From assembly GCA_021186555.1 (NCBI GenBank), contig JAJKFL010000042.1, positions 12,144,781 through 12,208,780 of the forward strand: DNA of 64,000 nt. Reading direction: 5' to 3'. The notes beneath the pieces were generated by a model. It did no database searches. It was not told the DNA's origin and was given only the letters and a program-made list of their open reading frames with translations. Below, piece after piece: positions 33,947 to 45,505 of the stretch. Both the position numbers and the translations under genes were made by a program. How positions within the stretch are numbered: the stretch's first letter is position 1; each line of letters begins with the position of its first letter. Source of the DNA: Reticulitermes speratus (taxonomy: Eukaryota > Arthropoda > Insecta > Blattodea > Rhinotermitidae).

Positions 33947-36900
33947 TTTTTGAAAAACCTCAAGGCGATGGATAATGTCCAAAATTTCTTTCATCTGTGG
34001 TTCCTGTTACCTTATTCTCATTGATGGCCCTTTGATTTGAGTCTTATATTAGAAATAAAGATCTCAGTTGGAATTTGTTAGTATTGCTGTACTTGTCTGC
34101 TGGTTTCTTCTTAAGGTGAATCCCTTACAGACATGGCTTGGCTTTAGCAGCTGTCGCCTACTTGCTTGGTAGTAAATAATTCTAGTGTCAACTGTGGCCA
34201 CATGGTGTAGATGTAGTCCTGCCGATAGCAGCGGCGTTGTCTTTGTGGCCTTTGCTGGAGTGTCATTAAAACAATAGACTGATACGTTGACCGTCTGTAG
34301 CGCAGTATTTGCTACTGGGTCCTTGGGTATTACAGAACCTCAGTTCGTCTCCGCGTTGACTCGATGGAACTCGGTGGCAACAGTTGCGAAATAGCTACAT
34401 AGTTTTACATGTCACCTCGACTTTATACCTTGCAGTAAGCACTTGACTCTAGGGTTTAGGAATCCGTAACCTATGCCACTATCATAAAGAAATTAATATG
34501 TGTACTATTTATCAACAGAATGCAGGACAAAATCATAACAACATTGTAGCTAACAGACCTCCGAAAACGTGTTAAATTTACACAGAATCTAGTTTCGAAA
34601 GACGCGACATTTTCAAAATAAAATTCATGAAGTAAATAAGGGCAGTTATAAACACAGAAAATGCTTTCGTTTAGAAATTCTATATTTCCTCTTGTTTAGG
34701 CCTAATTAGGCACCTGAATATTAAAATTTAAAAAAATACCTACTTGCTTAAATTTTTGTGAAAGTTTATTTTTTACCTTAAGGGAAGAAAATAAATGGAG
34801 AATTGTTATAATATTTTACCACGTAAAAAGTTTGGGCATAAGGTGCAGTCAGTAATCGAAGAAAATTACAAAGCCGATAACGAAAAACCTCATAACTTTT
34901 ATCCTGCAAAATAGCACATTAGGTGAAAGAAATGAGAACTGTATAAACATTTTAAAGAAAATATCTGAAAAAAAAATACAAAAACGGGAAAATTGAAAAT
35001 TAGAATTAGATAGAAATAGGCCAGTTTTTACTGTATGATTATATATAAATATGCCCTACAAAGCTAGGATATTATAGTGTGAGTTCGACTCAAAATAGCA
35101 GAATTTTGGAATGTGACGTGTTATACACTGGCAAAGAAGTATTTGTGTAACGTAAATTGTTAACATATAAATAGCATAAAGACTTAAAGAAACATAACAA
35201 AATAAAAACCACTGCTTAAATTCAAGTTTCTGAATATTTCTTCAAATCACAAATGTGTTAAACACTACAGACCTCTCTTCAAAGACATTATTGGAAAAGG
35301 CAGAATTCAATACAGAACACATTTATATTCGTGACAGCACTGAGTGGTGCTCCTGTTAGACCATGAAGAACTGAATTCTAACAAACTCGTAAATGAGACA
35401 AACATTCAGATACGTTGGACGGTAACAAAAGTACCTCGTCGATTTACTGATCACTTCCGAGAACCGGCGATGTATTTCAGAACAAACACCGTTCCTCTGA
35501 CTCACAGACACGCTCAAAACGTTTCAACACACGGATTATGAAGCAAATTTATTGGTTACTGTAGACAGACTTTGTTGAATATGAGATGCGGAAACTCCGT
35601 CAAATTCGGAAACCTAAAAAGTATTTTCTTTCCTCCAGCAAGTTATTTTGCTTCATTATTATCCTAAATATAGCAAAATAAAGGCAATGTAATACTAAAA
35701 TTCCGTCACTAAATTTCAGATTTATGCAGCATGCAGTCTTTCACAAAAAATTTATTGATATTTGTTGAACATCTATAAGCTGCCTTTATTCTAGCTTAGT
35801 TTTCTTGAATATAAAAGTTTTCTCCAAAATACGCAGTAATAAATTTTAAGTCCAGTGTCTCAAAATGTGTTAATGAATTAATACGAATTTGTTATGTATG
35901 GAAAGGATTAATTACTGTTTCAAAATTTAATTTCTTGAGTGAAATTCTGTGAAAGTGCAAATATATGTAATTTTGAAGTGTGTTACAAAGAACGGGTGGT
36001 TTACAAGTGTGTCTCTTTCTGTAATTACGTATATACTAATTATGGACGCAGAAACGGATGTTTTAGAAACACTTTATTTGCCTCTTGTCTTTGTCATGCT
36101 TGCATTTTAACGTTGAGAAGAACAGAATAACTTGGCCTCTAGTAGCAATGACCGTCAAAATATTTTTATCCCTCTCTATATTCAGGTTGTTCGGAAATTT
36201 TCTCACGTTTGTCTCTGGTATTTTAATACGTGTGTCACACTTCCATGTACAATTCTTGCGTTTTTATCTGTTATTCTGTTACGTGCGCATTTATTTGTTT
36301 ACTGAATTGCTTTACCGGCTACAACTTTGAATCAATTATATAGATTGAGAGCGATTGCCCGAAACTTGTTAAAGAAAAGCCCATGACGTTGTATTTAATA
36401 TCTAAATGCATAAAAGTTTTTATTGGCCGCAACATGCAGTCACAGTGTGTCAGGTATTAAGTATATCCTGATTTTTACATGCTGAGATATTAGCTGTGCA
36501 GACTGGATTTCAGAATTATTTATTTATAGAAAGAAACCTTTGTGAAAAATTATGTCTTTATACTTTGTCAAATTATGTCAGTATTAAATTTAAAAACAAA
36601 AATAGTCATTCATTGTAAGGCACTCTTTTACAGCTGGAGCAGAATAGAGCAAATTCCGGAACTGTAAAAAAAAAACCGACACGGATTTACAAGTCCACAT
36701 TATTTACAGTGGAATATACAGCGATCTGTTTCACGCACAGGAAGTTAGTTATTCTGATTCGTCTTTTAGGATACTCACGTTTGCCGTTTTTTTTGCTGTA
36801 AAATATTACACTTAATTTGCAACGTGCTTTTATAACTGTGGGAAACTCTGTACTTATAAGAGCAGCATTCCAGTTAGACCGTCTAATTTTTATCCGGTGA

Positions 36901-38494
36901 CTATTTAAAGGACTTTACTTTGATTTTCTCCAGCCTTGCCATAAAAAAAATAATATGTAAGAATTATTAGTGCTGTAATTTATTCTTCGCAATCTTAATA
37001 GCGAATTGTTTGTGTCTGTCTGTCACTTATTTAGATTAGGACAGTAATAGATTTTCCAAAAATTCTTCCCAACATCAAAAGTATATATTTACCCGTTCAA
37101 AACACTAAAATAATTCCCTCCAACTTTCTGTTGGATATCCATAGCATATATATCCTTGTGTCTACGTTAGTAGAACAAATTCTTGGTTCGGTCTTTCAGT
37201 CATTACTTCCAAATTTTCTAGATATTCTACATATTAGTTTTACGTTATTCTATACAGCTAAACGTTATTCACAGGTCTCATTATACATTAATTAATTAAC
37301 ATTTTGTTCTTCCGCTAGAGCCCTGTAGTCCTGTTGGATTTACTTTTCTCCTTTATTCTTTCCTTCCCTTTCAACATTCCGATCTACATAAAAGCAATGT
37401 AGTTAATATTTTACAGAATTTACGTAAGTTCCTCTTTTGTCATTATTCCATTACTTGCTTTTATAATTTCATGAAACCGTTCAAACTGTTCCTGCATTAG
37501 AGAATTTTTTTCTAGCCTAAATATTTTCTAACCCCTTCAAACGCATTATAATTATTGAATAATACATTCCTTAACCTTAATCGATGTATTTCTTTAACCG
37601 TCTAAAGGACAGTGGTAGCTATGTGTACCGTCAGTTTCGACATTAAGAACTCTCTATTTTGTCACTCTATGTGTTTTTCTACTATGTACACTTACCACAG
37701 CAAAAAAAGCAATTATTTTCTTAATTATCACAAATTATTTTTTCAAGTTAGCTGGTTGTTTAAATATAAATTATATTAATCATACGCTGTAGATTTTAAA
37801 AAATGAATAATAACTTTTTTGTGGATGTTTAGCACATTAAATTCATAAACTCTATTACGTAAATTACAAGTGAGTCTCTGGACATTCTTTAACGAATATA
37901 GTAATACTTATACGATATGAACACCCTTTACGTAAACTTCTTTATAAAATATATCTAGTATTTCCTATCAACATCGTCAGACTATTGCCATTTAATCCTT
38001 TGATGGTATTCAGAAACATGCTAAAGACACATTTTTTCAGTGCCACTTGCCACTTGCCACTTGCGCGGTTTCTATTTTTCGAAAGTTGGATCCCATACTA
38101 TAACAAAACAAAATATCTTTGGCTTAATAAATACGGCTGGAGACTGACTTTTAAAAGCCGAGCGGTATATGACTTTTAGAAATTTTAGATGAACAGTAAA
38201 TGTTTGCATGCTGTGTTGCATTGCTGTCGGCGCTACGCCTCTGAAAACCAACTAACCGTATCCAAATTTGGCGCTTGGATAGTTGAAGCAATACAGTAGA
38301 TGAAAATCGACGAGATTTCGGAAGTTTCTCTTTTCGAAATATTTTTATTGGCTTTTGTACCAGAGTGTATTGTCCGATTACAACCATTTGAATATCAGAG
38401 GCACAAAGAAGGCATTCAGTTTTACAGGAGACCTTCTTCAACAAGTCCTACGGTGGTATAAACTGTTGGAAAATGTCTACAGTTTGCTTTATTG
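33947..38494. other. No gene seen; longest featureless stretch
   Basis: About 4.5 kb, largely AT-rich, with a GC-richer patch near 34100-34400. A 7-bp CCACTTG unit is repeated three times at 38043-38063. Plus-strand frames at 35344-35541, 35939-36130 and 36085-36330 have no recognisable motif. Confidence 0.5.
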
Positions 38495-38735
38495 TTATTA
38501 TTATTATTATTAGAAGTAGTGGTTCGATTTCCGATGGTGTCATTGGAATTAATTCCTTGACATAATCGTTTCGGTCGCACTATGGCCCTGGGGTCGACTC
38601 AGCCTCTAACAGAAATGAGTACCAGGAATATTTCTTGGGGGGTAAAGGCGGCCGGTGCGTAGGACTGACAACCTTACCACCTTCATGTGCCGATTGTCTA
38701 CAAATCTGGGAGCCTCAACCTCCTGGACCCCTCAG
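38495..38735 (+). repeat. SINE-D copy between TTA and GTA microsatellites
   Basis: A B-box sequence, GGTTCGATTTCC, is at 38521-38532. The body aligns closely with the 39.8 kb copy: GGGTCGACTCAGCCTCTAAC, GTAAAGGCGGCC, ACTGACAACCTTACCACC, CTCAACCTCCTGGA. The head is replaced by a TTA run (38495-38512) and the tail runs straight into a long GTA repeat. Confidence 0.75.
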
Positions 38736-38787
<52 letters not shown>

Positions 38788-38820
38788 CAGCAATATTAGT
38801 AGCAGTATTTTTAGTAGTAG
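38736..38820. repeat. (GTA)n microsatellite, 3' tail of SINE-D
   Basis: Pure GTA from 38736 to about 38787, then interrupted. It probably grew from the SINE tail. The poly-Val frame across it is not a gene. Confidence 0.9.
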
Positions 38821-39252
38821 CGCATCTGTTATTCGTTGTTAGTAGCATATTTCAATTTCTAGGATTAGAAATTATGAAGCCCGTAGACCATATGTTAGAG
38901 GCAGACTTAAGCAGCGTTATAATATTAAAATTGCTGTTTAAAAGTAGTTTGTGAGAATAAGGAGAGAATTCAAATCAAGCAGGCTATGGCTCTCTAGCGG
39001 GTTTTTGCGAAAATCGAACCTTCTGGCTCTCTTAACAGGCTGACGGTTTATTTTTTATTTAAAGCAATTTCAGCTTCTCAAAAATAAATCTACTCAATAC
39101 GGTTATTTCAAAGCACCTAATCTTCTCAACATTATGTTTTAAACATTTTCAATATTTGCTCTTCCATGACATTAATGATCTAAGTTTTGTGCCACAAAAA
39201 ATTTGGCAAGATATGATTTTATGTAGCGTATACCAACAGCATGAAGATGAAC
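38821..39252. other. No gene seen
   Basis: AT-rich; nothing recognised. Confidence 0.45.
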
Positions 39253-39469
39253 ACTAACTTAATTATATTTAAAGTTTGACCTCGTACCGCGCAGTAAGAA
39301 AATTCGTCTCGGTTTTGAAGCTCAAACTTTGAATTCGGTGTAGTGAAATAATCGCTGTTTGTTCTGAGGTCCCTAGAGAACACAAAAATATATTATGTGA
39401 GAAGAATGTAGAATTTGTTATTGTTAAACCTGAGGTACATAAAGTAGCCATTAGACCTTAAATGGTTAA
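39253..39469. mobile_element. MITE-P copy 2
   Basis: Interior ACCGCGCAGTAAGAAAAT and TGTTCTGAGGTCCCTAGAG match copy 1. The right end reads TTAAATGGTTAA with the TTAA flank intact; the left end is decayed. Confidence 0.7.
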
Positions 39470-39582
39470 TCTTCAAGTTCTTGAAGAATGGTTCTAAACC
39501 GATTAACCGCAAGCTTTGGCCAAGTGTGCCGAGAGCACCAGGTTATTAAGAATCGCTCTCCAATTTAAATGAAGGAATACAG

Positions 39583-39738
39583 AGCACTGGTGAAATGACA
39601 TTGACAACTGTAAACCAAAATCCTCGGAGAGAAATCGTCTGTCACCATGTCCACCATAAATACCACATAGAGGGGACTGAGATCGAGCCAGAGCCTCCGC
39701 GGCGAGACGCCGGTGAGTTAGCAGCCCGAACCTTGGTA
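39583..39738 (-). repeat. SINE-B copy, head half
   Basis: Minus-strand match to the tRNA-like head half of SINE-B: GGCTCGATCTCAGTCCCC in place of the B-box region, and GTGACAGACGATTTCTC. It stops at the same point as the 49.3 and 62.9 kb copies, suggesting a short subfamily or a common truncation point. Confidence 0.65.
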
Positions 39739-39821
39739 GGACCCATCATTTCCATGAAACTAGATATCAATAAGTAAAAATTTGGTCTTTATTTATTTTG
39801 AACGAGACAAATGAAGACTGA

Positions 39822-40092
39822 CGTAAGCGGTGGCGCAGTTGACGTTCTGCGCTACAAGATGGAAGGTTGGGTGTTCGATTTCAGGTGGGGTAATTGGGGT
39901 TTATCATTGACTTAATCCTTCCAGCCCCACTACGGCACTGGGCTCGACTCAGCGTCTTAAAAGAATGAGTACTAAGGTTAGCTCCTGAGGGATAAAGGCG
40001 GCCTGTGAGCAGTACTGACAACCTTACCATCTTCATTGCCTATTATCTAGAAATTCTGGGAAACTCAACCTCCTGGAGACCTAAGGGCCTGT
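39822..40092 (+). repeat. SINE-D copy, with head
   Basis: The most complete SINE-D. The head GTGGCGCAGTTGACGTTCTG (A-box-like) is followed by a B box GGGTGTTCGATTTC (about 39869-39882), then the body shared with 38.5 kb through CGACTCAGCGTCTTAA, GGATAAAGGCGGCCTG and CTCAACCTCCTGGAGACC. No clear target duplication. Confidence 0.75.
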
Positions 40093-41324
40093 CCTTGTCT
40101 GTAGTGGGGTAGTTTCTACCTTTACAAATGAAGATTTATTCAGAATAAACGTCTCTGCTCTTATCTTCTTTCGGGCAGCAGTTGTCTCAATGTCTGCTCT
40201 ATCTGTTCTTGCCGAAATTCTAACTACGAAATTCCCTCTCCCAAAGTTGAGAGGTTCCGACTGTAAATCAGTCTCACTCCCTGATTGGTTAGCAGATAGC
40301 GACCCGTGACATATGTTCTCATGCCGGATAATAACACAAACGACGTTATAACGAGACAGTGCCATCTGTGTGACGAAGCCTAGAACTACATCTCATCATT
40401 TAACCCTTCAAATGTCAATGGGAATGAATGAAGAACATGGGGCTAAATAAAGCCAAAACGTGTTTAGCTGTGGAAAGAATTTTAGCTGTGCAGATGGAAG
40501 TAGGATGGGTAATTAATTTGACATGGAGTAATGAAGATGGGTTAAGAGTGGAATCGATTTGTTTGAAGTGCGTTTATGTGCCTCTTGTTGCAAACTACAC
40601 CTCACTTATTGTATATTGCGACATTTCAGGCAAAATTAGTGATTGTTGTAATTTAATATTCCATTGTCGTAACAAACAGAAATTACAGCATAGAATTTCC
40701 TTTCCTGCTTTCTGTCAATATTCTGCCAAAGCGCATGAAATCAACACATAATGTGGAAGCTGTTTATCAGTACGCTTTATCGCGAAAAACACCTTGATGG
40801 ATTTTGATGAAATGTGATTTTCTTTTTCGCCGCTAGATGTTAACGTCAAGATTTGCCTTAAAGCAAATTATGGTGTAAAGGGAAAAAAACTGTTGGACAC
40901 TTGTTATGAAATCATCTACATGCTGACTGGATGTCAATTTTCTTCACATTACTGTTTTTTCACTTTAATTGCTTACCCCATGGCCTATTCAGAAGAATAC
41001 TTTTTTGTAAAGAGCATTTGATGCACTAGTTAAGAAAACGAAGTCTGCTTCAACATTTACAATAAATATTAAGCTATTTAGAATTACGGATTTAAGACCT
41101 GAATTCTTATTCCTAAAACAAATCTCTCTACCATAGAGCAACATTAGAAGCAGTTGAGCTTTTGGAAGGATAAAATTTATCTTTCTCTGTTCCAAAAGAC
41201 CAGAAAATTTCGTGACACCTGAGTTAGCGTCAGTTATGAAAAGCAGTCTCCATGGCAGTGAATAGTTATTTGAATAGTCGGGTAGCTAATTAGCTCTTTA
41301 TTTAGGGACCGAAATTTTTAGGCA
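40093..41324. other. No gene seen
   Basis: Includes a 94-codon minus-strand frame (40081-40365) and a 107-codon plus-strand frame (40428-40751), neither with a recognised domain. A CTGATTGGTTAG (inverted CCAAT) lies near 40279-40290, without further promoter evidence. Confidence 0.45.
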
Positions 41325-41475
41325 CCTTCGCGTATTTCGCGAAAGGCGCCTGTGAGCTTTGTCATGTCTGTCCGTCTGTCCGCACATATCAGTTCAGCAA
41401 CCAATGGAAAGATTCTCGTGAAATCTGATATTGGAAACTTTTTTCTAAAAATGTGTCAAGAAACTCCAAATTTTG
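41325..41475 (-). repeat. Dispersed repeat Q, copy 3 (inverted)
   Basis: The minus-strand reading matches copies 1 and 2: GGACAGACGGACAGACATGA, then a GGCGCCTTTCGCGAAA-type end. The 5' half is diverged. Confidence 0.6.
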
Positions 41476-41605
41476 TTAGGATGTTACAAAAATATCGGGC
41501 ACATTGTCTGGAAACCTAAGCACTTATGTATTGTTGACAGCATAAAGAACAGCGCACAGGGAAGACATTGTTGCTTTTCTGTGGCTACATTCAACAGTTT
41601 TATGT

Positions 41606-41705
41606 TGTTGCACAGCCACATGTGGCTCAACAATACAAATAAAATGCATTATTGCATTTTCATAGCAACATTGTTTATGCGACAGCACCACAATATTGTG
41701 ATGTA
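41606..41705. repeat. Cluster of three perfect palindromes
   Basis: AGCCACATGTGGCT (41614-41627), AAAATGCATTATTGCATTTT (41641-41660, 8-bp arms) and CACAATATTGTG (41689-41700) occur within 90 bases, inside a 130-codon frame with no known domain. Function unknown. Confidence 0.6.
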
Positions 41706-41834
41706 CTTACACTGCCTGTCTGATTTCTTGTTAAGACTGTCCCAATGGGCCGATGATTTTTACCCGAAAATTAAGTCGTGTTACGTTAAGGAGTCTAAAA
41801 TCACCGAGCTTTACAGACAATTCGTAACTAGCTT

Positions 41835-42105
41835 AGGTGGTATACAGCCTAGGCAACGGGCTTGACTAGCCGGTGTTCGAATTCCATCAGTGTAAAAGAA
41901 TTTTTTTTTTTTTCCAAAATTTTCAGACCGCTTCTGGGATCCACGCAGCCTCTTACTGAATGGGTCTGGAACTTCATTTCAGGGGTAAGACAGCCCGAAC
42001 TACGTGCTGACCGCTAGCACCAAAGTTAAGTACGGCTTTGTGTAGAGCTAAATTTCTGTGCTTCCTATATACCTTCCTGGAGTGTACAGAGACAAATTTA
42101 TGGTT
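41835..42105 (+). repeat. SINE-A copy interrupted by a T-run
   Basis: The head remnant has a B box GGTGTTCGAATTCC (about 41872-41885), then a T-run, then the body (CTTCTGGGATCCACGCAGCC, TTCAGGGGTAAGACAG) and the 3' end (CTTCCTGGAGTGTACAGAGA). Confidence 0.7.
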
Positions 42106-42739
42106 AATGGTTACTTAGGCAGCAGTGAATTTGGTGTAACTGCCGAGACGTAAAGACGATATTTAGAATGAGCCAAACAGAAACTTGGCAAATTGCACTG
42201 TTGTCTGGACGTTCTTCTGTCACTTAAAGGTCGCTGAAACGAATTTAAAAGTTCATCTGAAGAAGCACATAGAGGATGTCTAGACGCTCTTTCAGTTGGC
42301 CAAATGTCTCCAGAGGAACTTCCTTTGCAATACCACACAACTGCAATAAAATTTGCACAAACAGCTGGTTTATTTATAGGGTGGGTATAGGGAACGGCTC
42401 TTAGTGTGTAGGAATGTAGCATGTACTGGCAAGTTGGGATTTATTATCTAAACATAGATAAAAATATCACGTGATAATTTAAGGAATAATTTAGGGTAAT
42501 TGTTTCGTTCTTATACTTATTTCGTAGTGTCTGTAAGTAAACAAAACTCTTGCTTACATTACTAAATTCCTTTCGTACACAGAATTTCTACCCCGTTTTT
42601 AAGTACACAACTTTTTTGGTACCCTTATATTTACATGTTTAATACATACATACTGAAATACTGCTTTCTTACTTAAGCGCAAAATCATTACGAGTTCTTG
42701 GATTTAGTACCAGCTTATAAGCTTAACAAAATACTACGC

Positions 42740-42777
<38 letters not shown>

Positions 42778-42929
42778 CAAAAATGTGCATGACCAGAAAG
42801 TACTTGAGAGTAGATATAAACTTGTTATAAAACTTTAGAGAATTTATCGAAGCTTCTATCTACCATAGGCCCTATAACTTTTCTGCTGACTGAAATAGAC
42901 AAATTTTCTGCATGCTCAATAAAGCACCG
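42106..42929. other. No gene seen; TA repeat
   Basis: AT-rich, with the TA microsatellite at 42742-42776. A 103-codon minus-strand frame (42111-42422) is unrecognised. Confidence 0.5.
42742..42776. repeat. (TA)n microsatellite
   Basis: About 17 uninterrupted TA units. Confidence 0.95.
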
Positions 42930-43092
42930 CCCCGTTAAGTTTGGGGTAATGGAGTTATAACTCCACGCATTCCTGTTGTCAGGTTGAGGTGAGAGGTCAG
43001 CTACACGACCAGGCCACTTTACGCAAGGGTAGAAACAGCCGGTACTCTATGAGCAGGAGTGTTTTTGTACCCAGGGCCGGACTGGACTCTAG
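42930..43092 (-). repeat. SINE-A copy, body
   Basis: Minus-strand match to the body: CGGCCCTGGGTACAAAAAC, then GCGTAAAGTGGCC and GTGTAGCTGACC. Head absent. Confidence 0.6.
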
Positions 43093-43837
43093 GGAAGAGA
43101 ACATTCATTTTTAATTGGTGTCACTATACTTAAGTTCATAATAGACTAATTCCCATAGATACAAAACTTTTGTAGCATTTAAGGGTGTTAGATAAGTTCC
43201 ATTCTGTAATATGTATTTCTTGTACTATTAAACTTGCATTTCTATGAATACAACAATGTATATTAAGAAAAGGTAAAGATGAGACATAAATTTGTTGTGA
43301 AATTATATGAAGTGTGCACAGCATAATTCAGAATTTTCTAAAAACATTTAATTCAAGGGCGAATTTGTCCCTGTATGCAAGCACCAAACATGAAAAGTAT
43401 TTTGAAATTGTGTTAAGGCTCTATACATTTACTACCCTCGACAGAGTTGTCCAAGGTAAAAGTTGAGATTCATACCCTGGTCCCTTCTAAGGCCTTGGAA
43501 CTTTAGAGGAAGTTAAAACGTGGAACATATATGCAATGTTTTCAATATAGTTCAATTGTACTTTACAAATTTCAGAAGTTTATAACTTTAAAACACCCTG
43601 TAGCGTGAAGTGAGGTCATCTGTAGGAGAAGCGTTAACAGGTGCCGTAATTCTAACACTTGCTAGGAACTGATTTTATTACCCGCTGGACGACGAAAGGT
43701 AAAACCTCTCCTAAAACGTAATGGTGTCTTTCGTACGTGTAAAATGTTTACTTCTATTTTTTAATACCCTAATAGCTTCCTTAAACTTTCAGAGTCTGAA
43801 ATTCATCTAATGCTTACACACACACACACACATATTC
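43093..43837. other. No gene seen
   Basis: AT-rich; ends in a short AC run at 43816-43832 that has replaced the left end of the next MITE. Confidence 0.45.
43816..43832. repeat. (AC)n microsatellite
   Basis: Eight AC units. Confidence 0.9.
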
Positions 43838-44006
43838 AATTTTTACCTCACAGAGAGCACAGTTTTTTTCCGCTATAAAGACCAACCAGTTAATGCTGAA
43901 GAGGGAAATAATTACTGCTTTTTCTGAGATCCATAAAGAACATGCAGAATCCTTAATGTTAAGCAAGTGATATATAAATAGCTACCACAGAATTTTAAAG
44001 GGTTAA
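43838..44006. mobile_element. MITE-P copy 3, left end lost
   Basis: The interior CAACCAGTTAATGCTGAAGA and TTTCTGAGATCCATAAAG match the family. The right end TTTTAAAGGGTTAA keeps the GGG-TTAA terminus. Confidence 0.65.
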
Positions 44007-44309
44007 TACTCTCGTAGTTTTTACAATTCTACTCAATAATATCCCATAGAGGCAGTTGTTATTAACCGATTATTTTTTCTACGGTCTTTCAATGCAAGTA
44101 TGGAAGTTTCGCTACATTACAATGCAAATTTCCCTCCTCATTCAGTTCTCTTAGTCGCCATTACACCTAATTTACAGCTGGGTGCTAGTTACGTTTTTAC
44201 AGCGTTGTCAAATAACTAAAAGGCAATCGCAGTAGGTGCTTTGATGTGTTTGCAGATACGTAACCCAGAATTCCGAGCTTCTGGTATTTGACCTTCGGGG
44301 TAAGATGGC
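44007..44309. other. No gene seen; weak SINE-A trace
   Basis: AT-rich. The last ~50 bases (CTTCGGGGTAAGATGGCAAC) resemble the SINE-A middle, meaning SINE-B landed in an old SINE-A. Confidence 0.4.
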
Positions 44310-44616
44310 AACCACCTACTTTTTTTTGTGATGAAGGGTCCCGCAGCAGAAGCTACGGACGCACCGCAGCCTTAAGGCTTATTGTGCAATCTTGTGATGA
44401 AAATGATTAATTTTTTTTCGTTTTTCCGTGTAATGGAGCACCGGTGGATTGAAACTGACCTGGGGAAAACCGAAGTTCTCGGGGAAAAACCTGTCCCAGT
44501 ACCACTTAGTCCACCACAAATCTCACATGGACTTATTCGGGATCGAACCCGCGTCTCCGAGGTGAGAGGCCGGCGACTAACCGCCTGAGCAGTGGCACGA
44601 CCTGGGAACCAGCTAC
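44310..44616 (-). repeat. SINE-B copy with 10-bp target duplication
   Basis: The plus strand reads T-run (44320-44327), ACGGACGCACCGCAGCC, CGGGGAAAAACCTGTCCC, B box in reverse (GGGATCGAACCC at about 44540-44551) and the tRNA-like head end CACGACC. AACCACCTAC (44310-44319) recurs as AACCAGCTAC (44607-44616), a duplication with one mismatch. Confidence 0.8.
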
Positions 44617-44799
44617 TCAGCGACGAAGCTTTGCATCCCAGAAGACCGGAATCCTCCTGCAGAATGTTAATTCCCTTATAGAATAAAATGAGAAAGAATC
44701 TTTATTTTGTTAAGGAGTTAAGAATTCAGCAAAGACCAATAGGCAAGTCCCCGTATGTTTCCTCAGTTACGTCACGACTGATTCTTTCCACCTCTTCTT
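44617..44799. other. Unassigned, with a stray hammerhead-box end
   Basis: GCATCCCAGAAGACCGGAAT at about 44633-44652 matches the end box of the hammerhead fold-back class with no partner nearby. Confidence 0.4.
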
Positions 44800-45075
44800 C
44801 TTTCGTGACTCTACAGTCCGTTGTAAACCTTGGCCTCTTCAACGATTTTCCGCCAGTTGTCTCGATTCTGTGCCTGTACTTTCCAATTCCTGTAAACCCA
44901 TTTTCCGTAAGTCTTCCTCAACTCCATCCAACCACTTGGTTCTCGGTCGACCACACCCTCTTTGTCCTCCAGGGTTTCCGCTTACTATCTTTTTAGGTAT
45001 CTCTGTATCGTCCATCCGTGCCACATGTCCTGCCCATCTCAGTCTTAGTGATTTTACTATGATTCTTTCCACCAC
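44800..45075 (-). pseudogene. LINE-2: 3' end of a non-LTR retrotransposon ORF, frameshifted
   Basis: The minus-strand frame from 45075 shows the typical reverse-transcriptase C-terminal tail: LRLRWAGHVARMDDTEIPKK, then GCGRPRTKWLDGVEEDL. After this an extra base shifts the frame. The next frame continues NRDNWRKIVEEAKVYNGL and stops near 44810. The order WAGHVARM, GRPR.W.D, D-L, N-R-W-R is the usual one for Jockey/RTE-like elements. The sequence is quite well preserved, so it is younger than LINE-3, but the single indel and 5' truncation make it non-functional. It is distinct from LINE-1 in sequence. Confidence 0.75.
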
Positions 45076-45277
45076 CCATTCCTATTCTTCATTCTTGAGC
45101 CATCCACCATTCGACGTGATACTGACATTGATACTGAGACCGTCATTAAATAACTTAAAAAGAAACATGGAACTGTGTAAAAATGATGGCTTTTTTAAAA
45201 GTCAGCTAAAGCAGATTCTTTTCTTTCAAGCTTGCGAACTCATTGAATGCCGGACATATTATTGTGTCTGTGCTTAT
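45076..45277. other. No gene seen
   Basis: Flank between LINE-2 and MITE-P copy 4; nothing recognised. Confidence 0.4.
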
Positions 45278-45505
45278 CCCTTTAAATATTAAAATTAACC
45301 TTCATTATATATAAAGACTGAATTCGTACCGCGCAGTAAACACACTCCATCTCGATTACAAAAACCAAGTAGATGAGGTTGTGTAAGAATATAATCACTC
45401 CTTGTTCTGAGGTCCAAATGAAACATGTCTATACTGTGTGGCCAGAACGTAGACTTTATGAACGTTAAAGCTGCAAGTAAGTGAAGTAATTATTATGCTT
45501 TAAAG
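45278..45505. mobile_element. MITE-P copy 4, right end interrupted
   Basis: The left end CCCTTTAAATATTAAAATTA is the best-kept terminus of the family. The interior TACCGCGCAGTAAACACACT and TGTTCTGAGGTCC are clear. At the right end CTTTAAAG is cut off by a CAGGCCTGCTCAACC sequence instead of GGGTTAA. Confidence 0.7.

Noticed and set aside
38655..38954. 99-codon frame with a Val run
   Set aside because: SINE-D plus GTA microsatellite.
40081..40365. 94-codon minus-strand frame with balanced composition
   Set aside because: No motif recognised; it begins near the SINE-D end and may be an unnamed repeat. Not enough to call a gene.
41473..41865. 130-codon plus-strand frame
   Set aside because: Overlaps repeat Q, the palindrome cluster and a SINE head; no conserved domain.
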